A DNA stretch of 53,254 nt, taken from contig NZ_BCRO01000094.1 in assembly GCF_001552635.1 (NCBI RefSeq), positions 1-53,254 of the forward strand, written 5' to 3'. The notes under the pieces are model-generated. The model was given only the letters and a program-made list of their open reading frames with translations. It had not been told where the DNA came from and made no database searches. The translations under genes and the position numbers were made by a program. Origin of the DNA: Actinomadura hibisca NBRC 15177. Lineage in GTDB: Bacteria; Actinomycetota; Actinomycetes; Streptosporangiales; Streptosporangiaceae. Below are positions 16,657 through 24,462 of the stretch, piece after piece (position 1 is the stretch's first letter; every line of letters starts with the position of its first letter).

Positions 16657-18803
16657 GATCCCCACTCTCCCACCGGGCGCGACGGCCACCAGCTCCGCCT
16701 CCCCAGCAACAGCAGCGCCGACGGCAGGACCATCAGGCGGATCACGACGGCGTCCAGCAGCACCGCCACCGCCAGGCTGAAGCCCATCTGCTTCATCTCC
16801 ATCAGGTGCAGGAAGACGTAGCTGGCGAACACCGTCACCATCACGACCGCCGCGCTGGTCACCACCCGCGCCGAGCGGCCGATTCCCATCAGGACGGCCT
16901 CCCGGTGCGGGACGCCCGCGCGGACGGCCTCGCTGATGCGGCTCAGCACGAACACCTGGTAGTCCATCGACAGCCCGAACAGGATCACGAACAGGAACAG
17001 CGGCACGCGGGTGGCGATCGCGCCGAGCGACTCGAAGCCGAGCGCGCCCTCGGCCCAGGTGCCCTGGAACACCGTCACCAGCAGGCCCAGCGCCGCCACC
17101 GCCGACAACACGTTCAGCGCCATGCCGATCAGGCCGATCACCACCGACCGGAACGCGATCGCCGTCATGACGAGGGTGAGCAGCAGCAGCGCGCCCACGA
17201 CCAGCGGGAGCTTGGCGTTCTGGTGGTCCACGTAGTCCACCGAGCGGGCGACGTCGCCGGTGACGCCGGTCTCCGCGCCGTCCGTCCGGCCGATCGTGGC
17301 GGGGATGTGGACCGAGCGGAGGCGGTCCAGAGATGCGGCGGCCTGATCGGAGCTGATCGAGAACGGAACCGCGACGATCAGGACCGAGACCCGCTTGTCG
17401 GGCGAGACCTTCAGGACGGGCGTGGTGTTCCGGGCGTACATCGGGTCGTTCTGGGTGCGCCGTCCCAGCTCGCCGAGCGCGGCGGCGACCTCTCCAGCGC
17501 GGCCCGCCTCGGCGCGGACGACCACGCGGTGCTCGGCCCGGCGCTCGGGGAAGGCGGCGTTCAGCCGGTCGTAGCTCTGCATGGCGGGGATGTCGCGGGA
17601 GAACAGGTCGCGGTTGACCTCGACCAGCTTCATGTTCAGCACGGGGGCGGCGAGTGCGAGCAGGGCCAGCACCGACGCCACCAGGGTGATCGCCGGGTGC
17701 TTGCGGGCGGGCCACAGCAGCGCGTTCCAGACGCGCCCGTTCTCGTCCGCCTTCCGCGACTTAGGCTCAACGCCCTTTCGCGCGGCGCGGCGGTTGGCGC
17801 GGTGGCCGAGCTTCACCAGCAGCGCCGGGAGCGCGGTCAGCGAGCTGGCCACGGCGACCGCCACGACCAGGATCGTGCCGGTGGCCAGCGAGGAGAAGAT
17901 GACGTCGGTCGCCAGGTACAGGGTCGCGGTGGACACGATCACCGCCAGGCCGGAGACCACGATGGCCCGGCCCGCCGTCGCCGCCGCCGCGTCCACCAGC
18001 GCCTCGGGGGCGGGCCGCCCGCCGGACCGGGCGCGCTCCTCCTGCTCGCGCTTGAGGTAGAAGAGCGTGTAGTCCACGCCGACCGCCATGCCGATCAGCA
18101 GGATGAGGTTGGTGCCGACACCGGTGTCGGGCATGAGGTGCGAGACGACCATCGACAGGCCCACCGCCGCCATGATCGACGACAGCGCCAGCAGCACCGG
18201 CACCCCGGCCATCACCACCGAGCCGAACACCAGCAGCAGCGTGAGCAGCGTGACCGGCAACGTGATCATCTCGGCCAGCGCCAGGTCTTCGCCGCGCTGG
18301 TCGTTGACGCCCTTGCTGATCGACGGGCTGCCGGTCTCCTCCACCACCAGGCCGGGGTGGGCCTTCTGCACCTGGGCGGTGCGCTCCAGCAGCGGCGGGA
18401 CGTTCTTGCGCCCGGCCAGCTCCTCGCCCTTCATGGTCACCTCGACCATGAGCGTCCGGCCGTCGGGCGAACGCACGGGGGGCGCGACGGAGGCGACCTC
18501 GGGCAGCTCGCGCATGCGGCGCGTCACGTCCTGGGCGGCGGCCTGCGCGGCGGCGGTGTCGAGCGTGCCGGACCTCGCCCGGATCATGACCTGCTCGACG
18601 GGGCGGCGCTGCATCCCGGCGTCGATCGCGACCGCCTCGGCCCGGCCCGCCTCGCCGACGCCGAAGTCCTTGGCCGTGGCCGAGTTCGTGCCGGCCGCGA
18701 TGCCGCCGCCCAGGCAGGCCGCCACGAACAACACCCAGATCAGCACCGCGCGCCAGGGGTGGTGGGCGCTCCAGCGAGCCGCCCGCAGAGGAAGATTCGT
18801 CAT
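16608..18803 (-). CDS. MMPL-family RND transporter
   Basis: This 731-aa protein has two repeats of one TM helix, an extracytoplasmic domain and a five-helix block. MMPL/SSD hallmarks are GMAVGVDYTLFYLKREQEE in the first half and LFGLSMDYQVFVLSRISEA in the second. These pumps export lipids or hydrophobic products in actinomycetes. The gene lies between an OleD-like reductase (95 bp upstream, with a 26-bp palindrome between) and a two-component system (overlapping), so it is a good candidate exporter for the product of the upstream biosynthetic genes. The substrate is inferred only. Confidence 0.94.
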   Translation of the reverse strand: MTNLPLRAARWSAHHPWRAVLIWVLFVAACLGGGIAAGTNSATAKDFGVGEAGRAEAVAIDAGMQRRPVEQVMIRARSGTLDTAAAQAAAQDVTRRMRELPEVASVAPPVRSPDGRTLMVEVTMKGEELAGRKNVPPLLERTAQVQKAHPGLVVEETGSPSISKGVNDQRGEDLALAEMITLPVTLLTLLLVFGSVVMAGVPVLLALSSIMAAVGLSMVVSHLMPDTGVGTNLILLIGMAVGVDYTLFYLKREQEERARSGGRPAPEALVDAAAATAGRAIVVSGLAVIVSTATLYLATDVIFSSLATGTILVVAVAVASSLTALPALLVKLGHRANRRAARKGVEPKSRKADENGRVWNALLWPARKHPAITLVASVLALLALAAPVLNMKLVEVNRDLFSRDIPAMQSYDRLNAAFPERRAEHRVVVRAEAGRAGEVAAALGELGRRTQNDPMYARNTTPVLKVSPDKRVSVLIVAVPFSISSDQAAASLDRLRSVHIPATIGRTDGAETGVTGDVARSVDYVDHQNAKLPLVVGALLLLTLVMTAIAFRSVVIGLIGMALNVLSAVAALGLLVTVFQGTWAEGALGFESLGAIATRVPLFLFVILFGLSMDYQVFVLSRISEAVRAGVPHREAVLMGIGRSARVVTSAAVVMVTVFASYVFLHLMEMKQMGFSLAVAVLLDAVVIRLMVLPSALLLLGRRSWWPSRPVGEWGSCPPKHTTPSLSGAER

Positions 18804-18857
18804 GATCGAATCGTCGCTCCGGGGGCCCGTCCGGCATGAGCCCCGACCGGCTGAACC

Positions 18858-18883
18858 CGCCGTCCACCGATCGGTGGACGGCG
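18858..18883. promoter_or_regulatory. Perfect 26-bp palindrome plus extra half-sites upstream of the MMPL gene
   Basis: CGCCGTCCACCGATCGGTGGACGGCG is perfectly self-complementary with no loop. A third GTCCACC (18886-18892) and a GTCTACC (18897-18903) follow, spaced about like half-sites. It sits in the 95-bp gap between the reductase stop and the MMPL start. A zero-loop palindrome with extra half-sites fits an operator better than a terminator. Confidence 0.55.
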
Positions 18884-18898
18884 CGGTCCACCGGCCGT

Positions 18899-19870
18899 CT
18901 ACCAGTCGGCCGCCCCGGCGAACGAGGTCGGCTTGGGGTCGTAGCCCAGGGCGTCGCGCGCGGCGGTGATGTCGAGGGTGCGCTCGACCGCCAGATGGCT
19001 GATCGCGTAGCGGGTGAGGCGGGGCGGCTCGGGGCGGCGGGCCAGCAGGAACGCGCCCTCCACGGCCGCCGCCACCGGCCAGGCCGCGCGGCGCGGCAGG
19101 TAGACGGGGCGGGCGTTGACGCCGCGCTCGGCGAGGATCGCGCGGAACGCGTCGTCGATCACCACCGGCTCGGCGTCGGCGACGTTGTAGACGCCCGCGC
19201 CGACCGGGCCGGTCGCCGCCAGCAGGCACGCCTCCACCAGGTTGGTGACCGAGGTCAGGCTGACCTTCTGGCGGCCGGTCCCGGCGGCGGGCAGCAGCGG
19301 GCCGCGCACCGCCGACAACACGCGCGGCAGCAGGGTGGTGTCGCCGGGGCCGTAGACGGCGTGCGGCCGCAGGACGATCGCCTCGCGGCGGGCCGGACCG
19401 TGCCAGCGGGCCGGGCCGCGCCCGCGCATGACGGCCAGGACGGCGCGCTCGGCGGCGGCCTTGGACGCGCCGTAGGCGTTGAGGTACCGGGCGGTGGGGG
19501 CCTGGTCCTCGGTGGCCATGACGGTGGGCCGGAACGGGTCGTACACGCTGGCGGTGCTGACGTGCACGAACCGCGCGCCGGGGAAGGACGCCAGCGCGTT
19601 CCGGGTGCCGGTGGCGTTGGCGGCGAACAGCCCGGCGGCCGGTCCCCAGTCGGTGACGCTGCCCGCGCAGTGCACGACGGCGTCCACGGCGGGGGCGTCC
19701 GGAACGGGACCGCGCGTGAGGTCCCAGCGCCGGTAGGGCGCGCCCGCCAGGTGGCCGCGCGGGACCTCGGCGCGGCGGCCGTAGGCGAGGGCCTGCACAC
19801 CCTGACCGGCCAGGGCGCGGCAGACCGCTCCCCCGACGAAGCCCGACGCGCCGGTCACCGCGATCTTCAT
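18899..19870 (-). CDS. OleD-like NAD(P)-dependent 3-keto acid reductase (extended SDR)
   Basis: This 323-aa extended SDR starts MKIAVTGASGFVGGAVCRAL. It has the catalytic YGASK and a 3-beta-HSD-like pattern shared with OleD: AGSVTDWGP...FAANATGTRNAL, LRPHAVYGPGDTTLLPRVL, KVSLTSVTNLVEACL and EPPRLTRYAI..L ending in RDALGYDP. In the Ole pathway this enzyme reduces the beta-keto acid made by OleA to a beta-hydroxy acid. The gene follows the AMP-ligase gene with a 1-bp gap. A generic sterol or nucleotide-sugar epimerase role is the alternative, but the neighbours favour OleD. Confidence 0.85.
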   Translation of the reverse strand: MKIAVTGASGFVGGAVCRALAGQGVQALAYGRRAEVPRGHLAGAPYRRWDLTRGPVPDAPAVDAVVHCAGSVTDWGPAAGLFAANATGTRNALASFPGARFVHVSTASVYDPFRPTVMATEDQAPTARYLNAYGASKAAAERAVLAVMRGRGPARWHGPARREAIVLRPHAVYGPGDTTLLPRVLSAVRGPLLPAAGTGRQKVSLTSVTNLVEACLLAATGPVGAGVYNVADAEPVVIDDAFRAILAERGVNARPVYLPRRAAWPVAAAVEGAFLLARRPEPPRLTRYAISHLAVERTLDITAARDALGYDPKPTSFAGAADW

Positions 19871-19871
19871 C

Positions 19872-21389
19872 TCATCTCCCCCGTACCAGTGCGCGCAGCC
19901 GTTCCCGGTCGAGTTTGCGGCCCCGCCCCGAACGCGGCAATTCGGGCAGCTCGACGATGCGGTCCGGCAGCGCGTCATGGTCGAGGACGCCGGGCAGGCG
20001 GCGGTCCAGGCCGGTGACGTCGCCGCCGGGCTCGGCGACGACGGCGAGGACCACCTCCTCGTCGCCGGTCTCGGCGTCGGGCAGGCCGACGATGGCGGCC
20101 TCGGCGACGCCGGGGAGCGCGGCGATCGCCGGTTCGTACAGGCCCGGGTAGAGGTTGAACTTGCCGCGGATCAGCATGTCCTTCTTGCGTCCCAGCAGGA
20201 CCAGGCGGCCGTCTTCCAGGCGGGCGAGGTCGCCGGTGGGCAGGCGGTCGAGGGGCGGTTCGCCCAGGTAGCCGTGGCAGAGGTTGGGGCCGGAGAGGAG
20301 CAGTTCGCCGTCGTCGGTGAACGCGGTGCCGGTGAGCGGCTCGCCGAGCAGGTCGCCTTCCGCGCCGGATTCGGTGTGGGCGAGTTTGTCCTGTGCGGAC
20401 GCGATGGCGACGGGCAGGATCTCGGTCATCGCGTAGACGGACAGCACGTCGGCGGCGGGCGCGGCCTGGACGGCGCGGCGCAGGATTCCGGCGGGTGCGG
20501 GGGCCGCGCCCAGCAGGACGTAGCGGAGATGATCCGGCAGCTTCTCGGCCGCGTCCAGGATCTCCGCGAGGTGGACGGGCACGCAGAAGGTGTGGGTGGC
20601 GCGGCGTTCGGCGAGCTGGCGGGCGAAGTCGGCGGGCGGGCAGAACAGCGGCGGCATGGACCAGCGCGCCCCCGAGATCAGCGTCGGCAGGCCCAGCATG
20701 AGCTGGTCGGTGTGCACGACGTCACCGGGACCGAGCGGCAGGCGCTCCCGGAAGAGGTCGAGCGCGGCGGCCAGTGACGCCTGGGTGTGGACGACGGCGC
20801 GCGGGGCGGCGGTGGTGCCGGAGGTGAAGATGACGGCGGCGGGCGCGTCGGGGTCGTTCTCGACGTCCGGCTCGGGCGCGGGCCCGGCGGCGAGCTTGCC
20901 GAACGCCAGCGCACCACGCGGAACGCCAGGCAACCAGCGCCCGACATAGATGTGCCGCATCCCCACGCTGTCACCGGGGACTTGCAGGTCGGCCAGGTTG
21001 GGGAGTAGCAGGCCCTTGCGGCGTGCGTAGGCTCGCACCGGTCCTAGCCTGCTGCCCGCGTACAGCAACGATTCGGCCGCTGACCAGCGCGGGCGCGCCA
21101 ACTTGAGGCGGGCCGTGAACATCTCCGGGCCCGCCCCCGGGTCGGCGAACACCACCACGCCGCCCGCCGCCACCACGCCCAGCGCCAGCACCAGCGACTC
21201 CGGCGACGGGCGCACCGAGAACAGCACCCCGTCCCCCTCGGCCAGGCCCGCCGCAAGCAAGCCGTGCCGGACGGCCAGCACCCGTCGTCGCAGGTCGCCG
21301 TAGGTCAGTTCCGTCCCGTCGCCCGCCACCAGCGCCACCGCCGACGGCGTCGCGGCGGCCTGGTCGAGCAGCCTGCGCACCAGCGTCAC
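19872..21389 (-). CDS. OleC-like adenylate-forming ligase (candidate beta-lactone synthetase)
   Basis: This 505-aa ANL-superfamily enzyme has A3-like VIFTSGTTAAPRAVVHT, A5 YAMTEILPVA, A7 PTGDLARLEDGRL, A8 GRKKDMLIRGKFNLYPG and an A10 lysine in RSGRGRKLDR. The TExLPV after the A5 tyrosine and the LYPGLYEP segment resemble OleC. The phosphate-binding loop is divergent: TTAAPRA replaces the usual TTGxPKG, losing a glycine and changing Lys to Arg. In the Ole pathway OleC activates a beta-hydroxy acid with ATP and closes the beta-lactone. GTG 21389 overlaps the P450 stop by 4 bp. An acyl-CoA ligase role remains possible. Confidence 0.8.
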   Translation of the reverse strand: MTLVRRLLDQAAATPSAVALVAGDGTELTYGDLRRRVLAVRHGLLAAGLAEGDGVLFSVRPSPESLVLALGVVAAGGVVVFADPGAGPEMFTARLKLARPRWSAAESLLYAGSRLGPVRAYARRKGLLLPNLADLQVPGDSVGMRHIYVGRWLPGVPRGALAFGKLAAGPAPEPDVENDPDAPAAVIFTSGTTAAPRAVVHTQASLAAALDLFRERLPLGPGDVVHTDQLMLGLPTLISGARWSMPPLFCPPADFARQLAERRATHTFCVPVHLAEILDAAEKLPDHLRYVLLGAAPAPAGILRRAVQAAPAADVLSVYAMTEILPVAIASAQDKLAHTESGAEGDLLGEPLTGTAFTDDGELLLSGPNLCHGYLGEPPLDRLPTGDLARLEDGRLVLLGRKKDMLIRGKFNLYPGLYEPAIAALPGVAEAAIVGLPDAETGDEEVVLAVVAEPGGDVTGLDRRLPGVLDHDALPDRIVELPELPRSGRGRKLDRERLRALVRGR

Positions 21390-22540
21390 CGGTCCCCCTT
21401 CCGGATCATCAGCCGCGCGTAGGTCGGGATCAGCACCCCGCGCGCCGCCGCCCGCCGGGTGATCACCGGGCGGGCGGCCAGCACCGTGCGGACGACCGTG
21501 CGCGTCTCGGCCATGGCCAGCGGGTAGCCCAGGCAGAAGTGCGGCCCGGCCCCGAACCACAACCGCCGCAGCTCCGGCGGGTGCGGCCGGTCCAGGTCGA
21601 ACGGGCCGAGCGCGCGGCAGCAGTTGTGCGTCGCGATCAGCACCCGGTCTCCTGGTCCCGCCCGCGTCCCGCCGATCTCGGTCTCGCGGTGCACGCTGCG
21701 CAACATGACGGGTGTGGGCGTCGTGACGCGCATGGCCTCGTCGATGGCCCGGTCCAGCAGGCCGGCGGGGCCGGCGGCCACACGTGCCAGTTGCCCGTGG
21801 TCGTGCAGCAGCGCGATCAGGCGCGGGACCAGCGTCGCGACCGTCTCGGTGCCGGTCAGGAAGAACGCCGCCGCCGCGCCGCGCGCCTCGGCCTCCGACA
21901 GGCCGAGCGTGCGCATCCGGCCCATGACCGTGCCCTCGTCCCCGGCCGCGTACGCCTTGGCGGCGATGTCGCCGAGCGGGTCCAGCACCTCGCGGGCGAT
22001 CTCCAGTTGCGCGGGCGACAACCGCCGGGTGCGCAGCGACACCATCGACACGATCCGCTCGCCCTGCTCGAACAGGTGCCGGTAGGCGGCCTCGCAGCGG
22101 GTGTCCAGGCCGATGACCTCGCCGATCACCGCGCCCGCCAGCACCCGCATGGTGTCCACCAGGTCCACGACCGCGCCGCGCTCCAGCCGGTCGGTGAGAT
22201 CGGCGAGCGGTTCGGCCAGGACGCGGGTGCACAACCCGTCGACGTAGGTGGGTGTGAAGAGTTCCGCTAGGCGGCGGCGCAGGGCTCGGTGGCCCTCGCC
22301 CTCCATGTTGAGCAGCACCGACGGGCCGAGCACCGGCGTCCACAGCTCGCCCGGCGAGCCCGGCCCGTCCTTGCGGAAGGTCTCGCCGTCCATCAGGACC
22401 TCGCGCGCCAGGGCCGCGTCGTTGACGACGACGCCGAGCCCCGGCACCCGCACGACCGGCCCGCGCCGGGCCAGGCCACGCAGCAGCGGGTAGGCGAACG
22501 GGTGCGCGCTCAGGTAGAGCCGCCGCTCCCAGCCGCTCAT
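21386..22540 (-). CDS. Cytochrome P450 of the beta-lactone-like cluster
   Basis: This 384-aa P450 has an I-helix FFLTGTETVATL, ExxR in DEAMRVTTPTP, and heme loop WFGAGPHFCLGYPLA with the proximal Cys. The I-helix acid/alcohol pair is Glu-Thr, as in many bacterial P450s. It differs from the two CYP125-like P450s at 28-30 kb. It overlaps GT2 upstream and the AMP ligase downstream by 4 bp each, so it is embedded in the operon and probably hydroxylates an acyl chain or product, perhaps giving the hydroxyl for glycosylation. No dedicated ferredoxin gene is in this operon. Confidence 0.93.
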   Translation of the reverse strand: MSGWERRLYLSAHPFAYPLLRGLARRGPVVRVPGLGVVVNDAALAREVLMDGETFRKDGPGSPGELWTPVLGPSVLLNMEGEGHRALRRRLAELFTPTYVDGLCTRVLAEPLADLTDRLERGAVVDLVDTMRVLAGAVIGEVIGLDTRCEAAYRHLFEQGERIVSMVSLRTRRLSPAQLEIAREVLDPLGDIAAKAYAAGDEGTVMGRMRTLGLSEAEARGAAAAFFLTGTETVATLVPRLIALLHDHGQLARVAAGPAGLLDRAIDEAMRVTTPTPVMLRSVHRETEIGGTRAGPGDRVLIATHNCCRALGPFDLDRPHPPELRRLWFGAGPHFCLGYPLAMAETRTVVRTVLAARPVITRRAAARGVLIPTYARLMIRKGDR

Positions 22541-23304
22541 CGGATGTCCCCGAGTCGGATGTCCACCACGGCCGGGCGGTAGCGGTGGTCGGCGTACCAG
22601 CCCAGCGTCCTGACCAGGCCGAACGCCCGCAGCCGCCGCACCGACCCGTACACGACCATGTCGTCGCGCAACCCGTACCCGGCCGTCAGGTAGCGGACCC
22701 GGTTCACCAGGGCGCGGTCCTCGTGCACGTCCTCGATGCGGGTGCGCGGGAAGCCGCCCGCCCGCTCGTACAGGTCGGCGGTGATCGCCATGTTGCAGCC
22801 GGGCATCATCACGTACGGCCCCAGGTACAGCGGGTCCTGGTTGCCGGGCCGGAACCGGCCGAACAGCGCGGCGATGTCCACCACGGCGGGCAGCAGCCGC
22901 CGCTCCCACCATTTCAGCGGGAACTCGTCGGTGCGCGGCAGCAGCGGCCCGCTGACCAGCTCCAGCCCGTCGTCGAAGGCTTGTTTCAGCGCGGCGGTCC
23001 AGTCGCGGTGCGGCAGGCAGTCGGCGTCGGTGCGGGCGACGTGGGTGGCCCCGGCGGCGATCGCGTGCCGGAACCCGGTGTCGGCGGCGGCGCCGGTGCC
23101 CTTCTCCGGCTCGGTGATGATCCGCAGGTCGGTCTTGGGGTGGTCGGCGGCGAACGCGCGGACCACCTCGGCGGTGCGGTCGGTGCTGGCGTTGTCCACC
23201 ACGACCACGGTCGCGTCGGCGTCGGACTGCTCGGCGAGGCGGCGCAGCGTCGCGCCGATCGAGCGTTCCTCGTTGTAGGCGGGGACGACGATCCACAGGT
23301 CCAT
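22537..23304 (-). CDS. Family 2 glycosyltransferase
   Basis: This 255-aa soluble GT-A fold protein starts WIVVPAYNEERSIGATL. It contains VVDNASTDRTAEVV, the DxD-like ARTDADCLPHRDW, and an acceptor-side region GCNMAITADLYERAGGFP followed by EDVHEDRAL (ED/xED catalytic-base type). No membrane helix is evident. It lies 3 bp after the OleA-like gene and overlaps the P450 by 4 bp. Transfer of a sugar to the lipid product is inferred from the operon; many GT2 enzymes act on other acceptors. Confidence 0.92.
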   Translation of the reverse strand: MDLWIVVPAYNEERSIGATLRRLAEQSDADATVVVVDNASTDRTAEVVRAFAADHPKTDLRIITEPEKGTGAAADTGFRHAIAAGATHVARTDADCLPHRDWTAALKQAFDDGLELVSGPLLPRTDEFPLKWWERRLLPAVVDIAALFGRFRPGNQDPLYLGPYVMMPGCNMAITADLYERAGGFPRTRIEDVHEDRALVNRVRYLTAGYGLRDDMVVYGSVRRLRAFGLVRTLGWYADHRYRPAVVDIRLGDIR

Positions 23305-23307
23305 CGG

Positions 23308-24309
23308 TCACAACTCCGCGAACATCACGCCGAGGCTGACGCCCCCGGCCAGGCCGACGAGGGCGACCCGGTCGCCGGGGCCGCAGCGCCGTTCCCGCAG
23401 GGCCGTCGCGAGTTGCAGCGGCAGCGACGCCGAGGCGACGTTGCCGTGCTCGGGCAGCGTCACCACGAGCTTGTCCGGCGGCACGCCCAGCGTGGCGCGC
23501 AATACCTCCAGGTAGGGCAGGGTGACCTGGTGGACGGCGACGACCGCGAAGTCGTCCCAGGTCAGGTCGGTCTTGGCGAGGGCGGTCAGGAACAGTTCGG
23601 GGCCGGTGGCGACGAACGCGTCCTTGAGCCTGCGCCCGTCGCCGCTGAAGTAGGTGTGCTCGGGGTCGCGCGGGTGCATCGACCCGCCGCCGGGCAGCGT
23701 GCCGACCTGCCAGGCGGCCGAGACGGCGGCGAAGTCGCGGTAGAAGATCCCGCCGTCCGGGGCGGCCTCCACGACGACCGCCGCGCCCGCGTCCGACAGG
23801 GTGTAGCCCGCGAAGGCGTCGGCGAACTGCGCGCGGTCGCGGACCTTCCAGCGGATCGCGCGCGACGGGCTCTCGCCGGTGCACACCAGCACGCGTTCGT
23901 GCTGGCCGGTGCGGATCAGGGCGTCGGCCGTCTGGAGGCCGTTGAGGAAGCTGTTGCAGGCGTTCTTGACGTCGAAGACGGGGCAGGTCGCGCCGAGCTT
24001 GGCCGCGACGATGTGCGCGGTGGCGGGCTCGACCAGGTCCTGCGACGCCGAGCCGAAGATCAGCAGGTCCAGCCGCGCGGCGTCCAGCCCGCGGTCGGCC
24101 AGCGCCGCGCGGGCGGCGTGCACCGCCAGGTCGGACGCCTGCTGGCCGTCGGCCATGACGTGCCGGGCACCGATCCCGGTCAGCCGCTCCACGATGGTGG
24201 GGTGCGGCCGGTAGCCGTCGCTCTCGGCCGCGACGCGCGCCTCGACCTCGGCGCTGGTGAGGGTGCGGTCGGGCAGGTACGCCGCCGCCGCGGTGATGCG
24301 TGCTCGCAT
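23308..24309 (-). CDS. OleA-like thiolase (KASIII fold)
   Basis: This 333-aa enzyme has the Cys-His-Asn set at Cys118 (VKNACNSFLNGL), His260 (VAVHQVTLPYL) and Asn290 (EHGNVASASLP). Glu94 in DLVEPATAHIV aligns with the OleA glutamate (Glu117 in Xanthomonas, in the same LEPSTA context) that acts across the dimer and is absent from ordinary FabH. The lack of any nearby acyl carrier protein also favours an acyl-CoA condensing OleA. It would join two acyl chains into a beta-keto acid. ATG 24309 is first in the operon and has no strong ribosome site; an in-frame upstream extension exists. Confidence 0.88.
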   Translation of the reverse strand: MRARITAAAAYLPDRTLTSAEVEARVAAESDGYRPHPTIVERLTGIGARHVMADGQQASDLAVHAARAALADRGLDAARLDLLIFGSASQDLVEPATAHIVAAKLGATCPVFDVKNACNSFLNGLQTADALIRTGQHERVLVCTGESPSRAIRWKVRDRAQFADAFAGYTLSDAGAAVVVEAAPDGGIFYRDFAAVSAAWQVGTLPGGGSMHPRDPEHTYFSGDGRRLKDAFVATGPELFLTALAKTDLTWDDFAVVAVHQVTLPYLEVLRATLGVPPDKLVVTLPEHGNVASASLPLQLATALRERRCGPGDRVALVGLAGGVSLGVMFAEL

Positions 24310-24424
24310 GGACAGGGCCCCCGGTCTGCTGGTCGGTGTCGTCCGGAATCCAGCCTGACCGGCCGCGATCGGCACCGATAGGGAGACCCTACGGAACCAC
24401 AGGGGGGCGTTCTAGCCCGGTTCG

Positions 24425-24446
24425 GGGTGAGTATCACTACTCACCC
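24425..24446. promoter_or_regulatory. Perfect inverted repeat upstream of the oleA-like operon
   Basis: GGGTGAGTA (24425-24433) and TACTCACCC (24438-24446) are perfect inverted arms around TCAC. It lies 116 bp upstream of the first biosynthetic start codon and 17 bp beyond the stop of the preceding gene. It could be an operator for the operon or a short terminator for the upstream gene; the symmetric, moderately AT-rich core favours an operator. Confidence 0.5.
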
Positions 24447-24462
24447 GCTTTGCCGGGACGGT

